Origin: Solimicrobium sp040544425
GTDB lineage: Bacteria; Pseudomonadota; Gammaproteobacteria; Burkholderiales; Burkholderiaceae_D
Length of the DNA: 6,154 nt
Reading direction: 5' to 3'
Assembly (NCBI GenBank): GCA_040544425.1
Contig: JBEONO010000058.1
Span: 1-6,154 of the forward strand
Part shown: positions 5,781 to 6,154 of the stretch, piece after piece
Numbering within the stretch: the stretch's first letter is position 1
Layout: each line of letters begins with the position of its first letter
Made by a program: the position numbers and the translations under genes
The notes under the pieces: model-generated
Told to the model about the DNA's origin: nothing
The model's database searches: none
What the model saw: only the letters and a program-made list of their open reading frames with translations

Positions 5781-5866
5781 TGTTAAAATTAACTCGTCAC
5801 ATTCTTTAAGTGGATTGTTGATGGTCTAAGTATTACCGCGCCCAGCACTGCTCTGCTGGGCGTTTT
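5781..5866 (+). ncRNA. Possible second small RNA, or an attenuator leader
   Basis: An extended -10 box, TGT followed by TAAAAT (5781-5789), lies about 50 bases before a perfect terminator hairpin, so a transcript of roughly 70 nt (about 5796-5866) is possible. The -35 region is poor (TTCTTT 5761-5766 at 17 bases), which an extended -10 box can tolerate. No protein is encoded apart from a dipeptide frame, ATG GTC TAA at 5821-5829. It could be an independent small RNA, or a prematurely ended leader of the exported-protein gene starting at 5967. Evidence is limited to these two elements. Confidence 0.3.
5839..5866 (+). terminator. Rho-independent terminator
   Basis: CGCCCAGCA (5839-5847) and TGCTGGGCG (5854-5862) form a perfect 9-bp GC-rich stem with the 6-base loop CTGCTC, followed by TTTT (5863-5866). 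The direction is plus. No protein gene ends upstream on this strand, so it terminates either a small RNA or a leader transcript. Confidence 0.8.
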
Positions 5867-5908
5867 CAATTTTGAATCCCGTTCGTTCTTTGCTAGTTTA
5901 TCGAGAAG

Positions 5909-5934
5909 GTTTGCACCGTTTGCTGAACGCAAAC
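5909..5934. repeat. GTTTGC repeat cluster, possible operator
   Basis: GTTTGC occurs directly at 5909-5914 and 5918-5923, and inverted as GCAAAC at 5929-5934. The last two form an inverted repeat with a 5-base centre. The cluster sits 33 bases before the next plus-strand start codon, where a repressor site would be placed. Hexamers recur easily by chance, so the assignment is tentative. Confidence 0.3.
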
Positions 5935-5966
5935 AACCCTTAGTGTATGAGCAAGGAAAATGTTTT

Positions 5967-6119
5967 ATGACGCCAAAATCAATCATCAATACGGTGACAA
6001 TCACTGCGATGACAATCTTTTTCGCTGGACAGGCCTACTCCGCCAACGTCAAGGTAGGGTGGGTATTCTGGTCCATCGTGACCGGTCATTCTGGCATCGT
6101 GACCGGCCATTCCGATTGA
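5967..6119 (+). pseudogene. 5' fragment of an exported-protein gene, broken by an IS insertion
   Basis: ATG 5967 has AAGGA (5953-5957) nine bases upstream, a good ribosome site. The first residues, with Lys4 and a hydrophobic stretch IINTVTITAMTIFFAG ending in QAYSA, look like a Sec signal peptide cut near residue 23 or 26; there is no lipobox cysteine. From about residue 29 the frame enters the IS21-like terminal repeats, reading SIVTGH and GIVTGH from the repeat units, and stops at TGA 6117-6119 after 50 codons. The native gene therefore covers only about 5967-6053, and the rest would lie beyond the mobile element. Too little remains to name it. Near plasmid maintenance genes, a secretion or conjugation component is plausible but unsupported. 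Another ATG at 5960 in a different frame has no proper spacing and crosses the same repeats. Confidence 0.55.
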
Positions 6120-6154
6120 ACGTGACCGACCGTTCTGGTTTATCGTGACCGATT
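6054..6154. mobile_element. Terminal region of an IS21-family insertion sequence (partial)
   Basis: The last 100 bases carry an array of about 21-23-bp units built on CGTGACCG followed, in full units, by TTC, usually within ATTC or GTTCTGG. IS21-family elements are known for multiple terminal repeats of about this length, and this unit looks like those I recall from proteobacterial IS21 members. The outer boundary is probably near 6054-6064, where similarity decays (ATTCTGGTC at 6065-6073 is the last recognisable part). The transposase genes istA and istB would lie beyond position 6154; none is in the window. No target duplication can be checked. Confidence 0.6.
6077..6154 (+). repeat. Arrayed CGTGACCG terminal repeats
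   Basis: CGTGACCG occurs exactly at 6077-6084, 6098-6105, 6121-6128 and 6144-6151, with periods of 21, 23 and 23 bases; the fourth unit is cut by the window end. Units one and three end in TTCTGG; unit two has TTCCGA. A degenerate unit 23 bases before the first keeps ATTCTGG in register (6065-6071). These are probably transposase-binding sites at the element end. Confidence 0.75.

Larger units (their letters stand above)
5469..5966. other. Gene-free intergenic region between parA and the truncated exported-protein gene
   Basis: This 498-bp stretch separates divergent genes. The part next to parA holds its promoter and repeats (5485-5572). The middle, about 5580-5750, shows no gene and no clear repeat; only a weak plus-strand promoter (TTGATA 5688-5693, TATACA 5713-5718, 19-base spacer) can be proposed. 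The right part holds an extended -10 box (5781-5789), a strong terminator (5839-5866), and a GTTTGC repeat cluster (5909-5934) before the next start codon. Confidence 0.6.

Noticed and set aside
5754..5789. TTGAAA at 5754-5759 as -35 box for the TAAAAT at 5784-5789
   Set aside because: The spacer would be 24 bases, too long for a sigma70 promoter.
5960..6148. Plus-strand 62-codon frame starting at ATG 5960
   Set aside because: AAGGA is only two bases from this ATG, and the protein reads through the signal-peptide gene and IS repeats in a different frame. ATG 5967 has proper spacing and gives a signal peptide.
6077..6154. CRISPR array or plasmid iterons at the window end
   Set aside because: There are no unique spacers of CRISPR length, and the units resemble IS21-type terminal repeats joined directly to a broken gene. 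Iterons remain a weaker alternative.

Overview
The window looks like the maintenance core of a bacterial plasmid (or another replicon with its own partition genes), probably from a Gram-negative proteobacterium. The large integrase has the layout I associate with Burkholderiales and relatives (an N-terminal DUF3701-like region before the catalytic domain), so Betaproteobacteria is my best guess. No taxon is proven by the sequence. Composition is mosaic: the integrase is visibly GC-rich, while parA, parB and the intergenic regions are AT-richer.

Layout. 1-176: AT-rich lead-in with one 8-bp inverted repeat. 177-1985 (+): a complete tyrosine recombinase with all catalytic residues. 1968-2975 (-): a winged-helix protein that is the best replication-initiator candidate; its 3' end overlaps the integrase 3' end by 18 bp. 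2976-3234: a dense regulatory region holding a plus-strand promoter, a GC-rich terminator hairpin that would end a roughly 82-nt RNA antisense to the rep leader, three copies of one 8-mer able to form alternative structures, and a 21-bp palindrome. 3235-4290 (-) parB and 4290-5468 (-) parA overlap by one base (TAATG) and are read from a good sigma70-type promoter whose -10 box lies inside a near-palindrome, which suggests autoregulation by ParA. 5469-5966: a 498-bp gene-free region with that promoter, repeated CGCTATT heptamers, and a second short plus-strand unit (extended -10 box plus a perfect 9-bp terminator stem). 5967-6119 (+): the signal-peptide start of an exported protein that runs into arrayed terminal repeats, read as the end of an IS21-family insertion sequence that continues past the window.

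Working model. parA, parB and rep face the same way and could form one operon or two adjacent ones. ParA and ParB segregate the replicon. The winged-helix protein probably initiates replication, with its expression probably controlled by the small antisense RNA at about 3047-3128. The sense-strand loop is UUGGCG, the hexamer I recall from the antisense-controlled rep leaders of enteric IncI/IncB/IncFII/IncL-M plasmids. Here it sits next to a protein that does not resemble their RepA/RepZ initiators. This pairing is the most interesting thing in the window. All RNA elements are predicted from sequence only.
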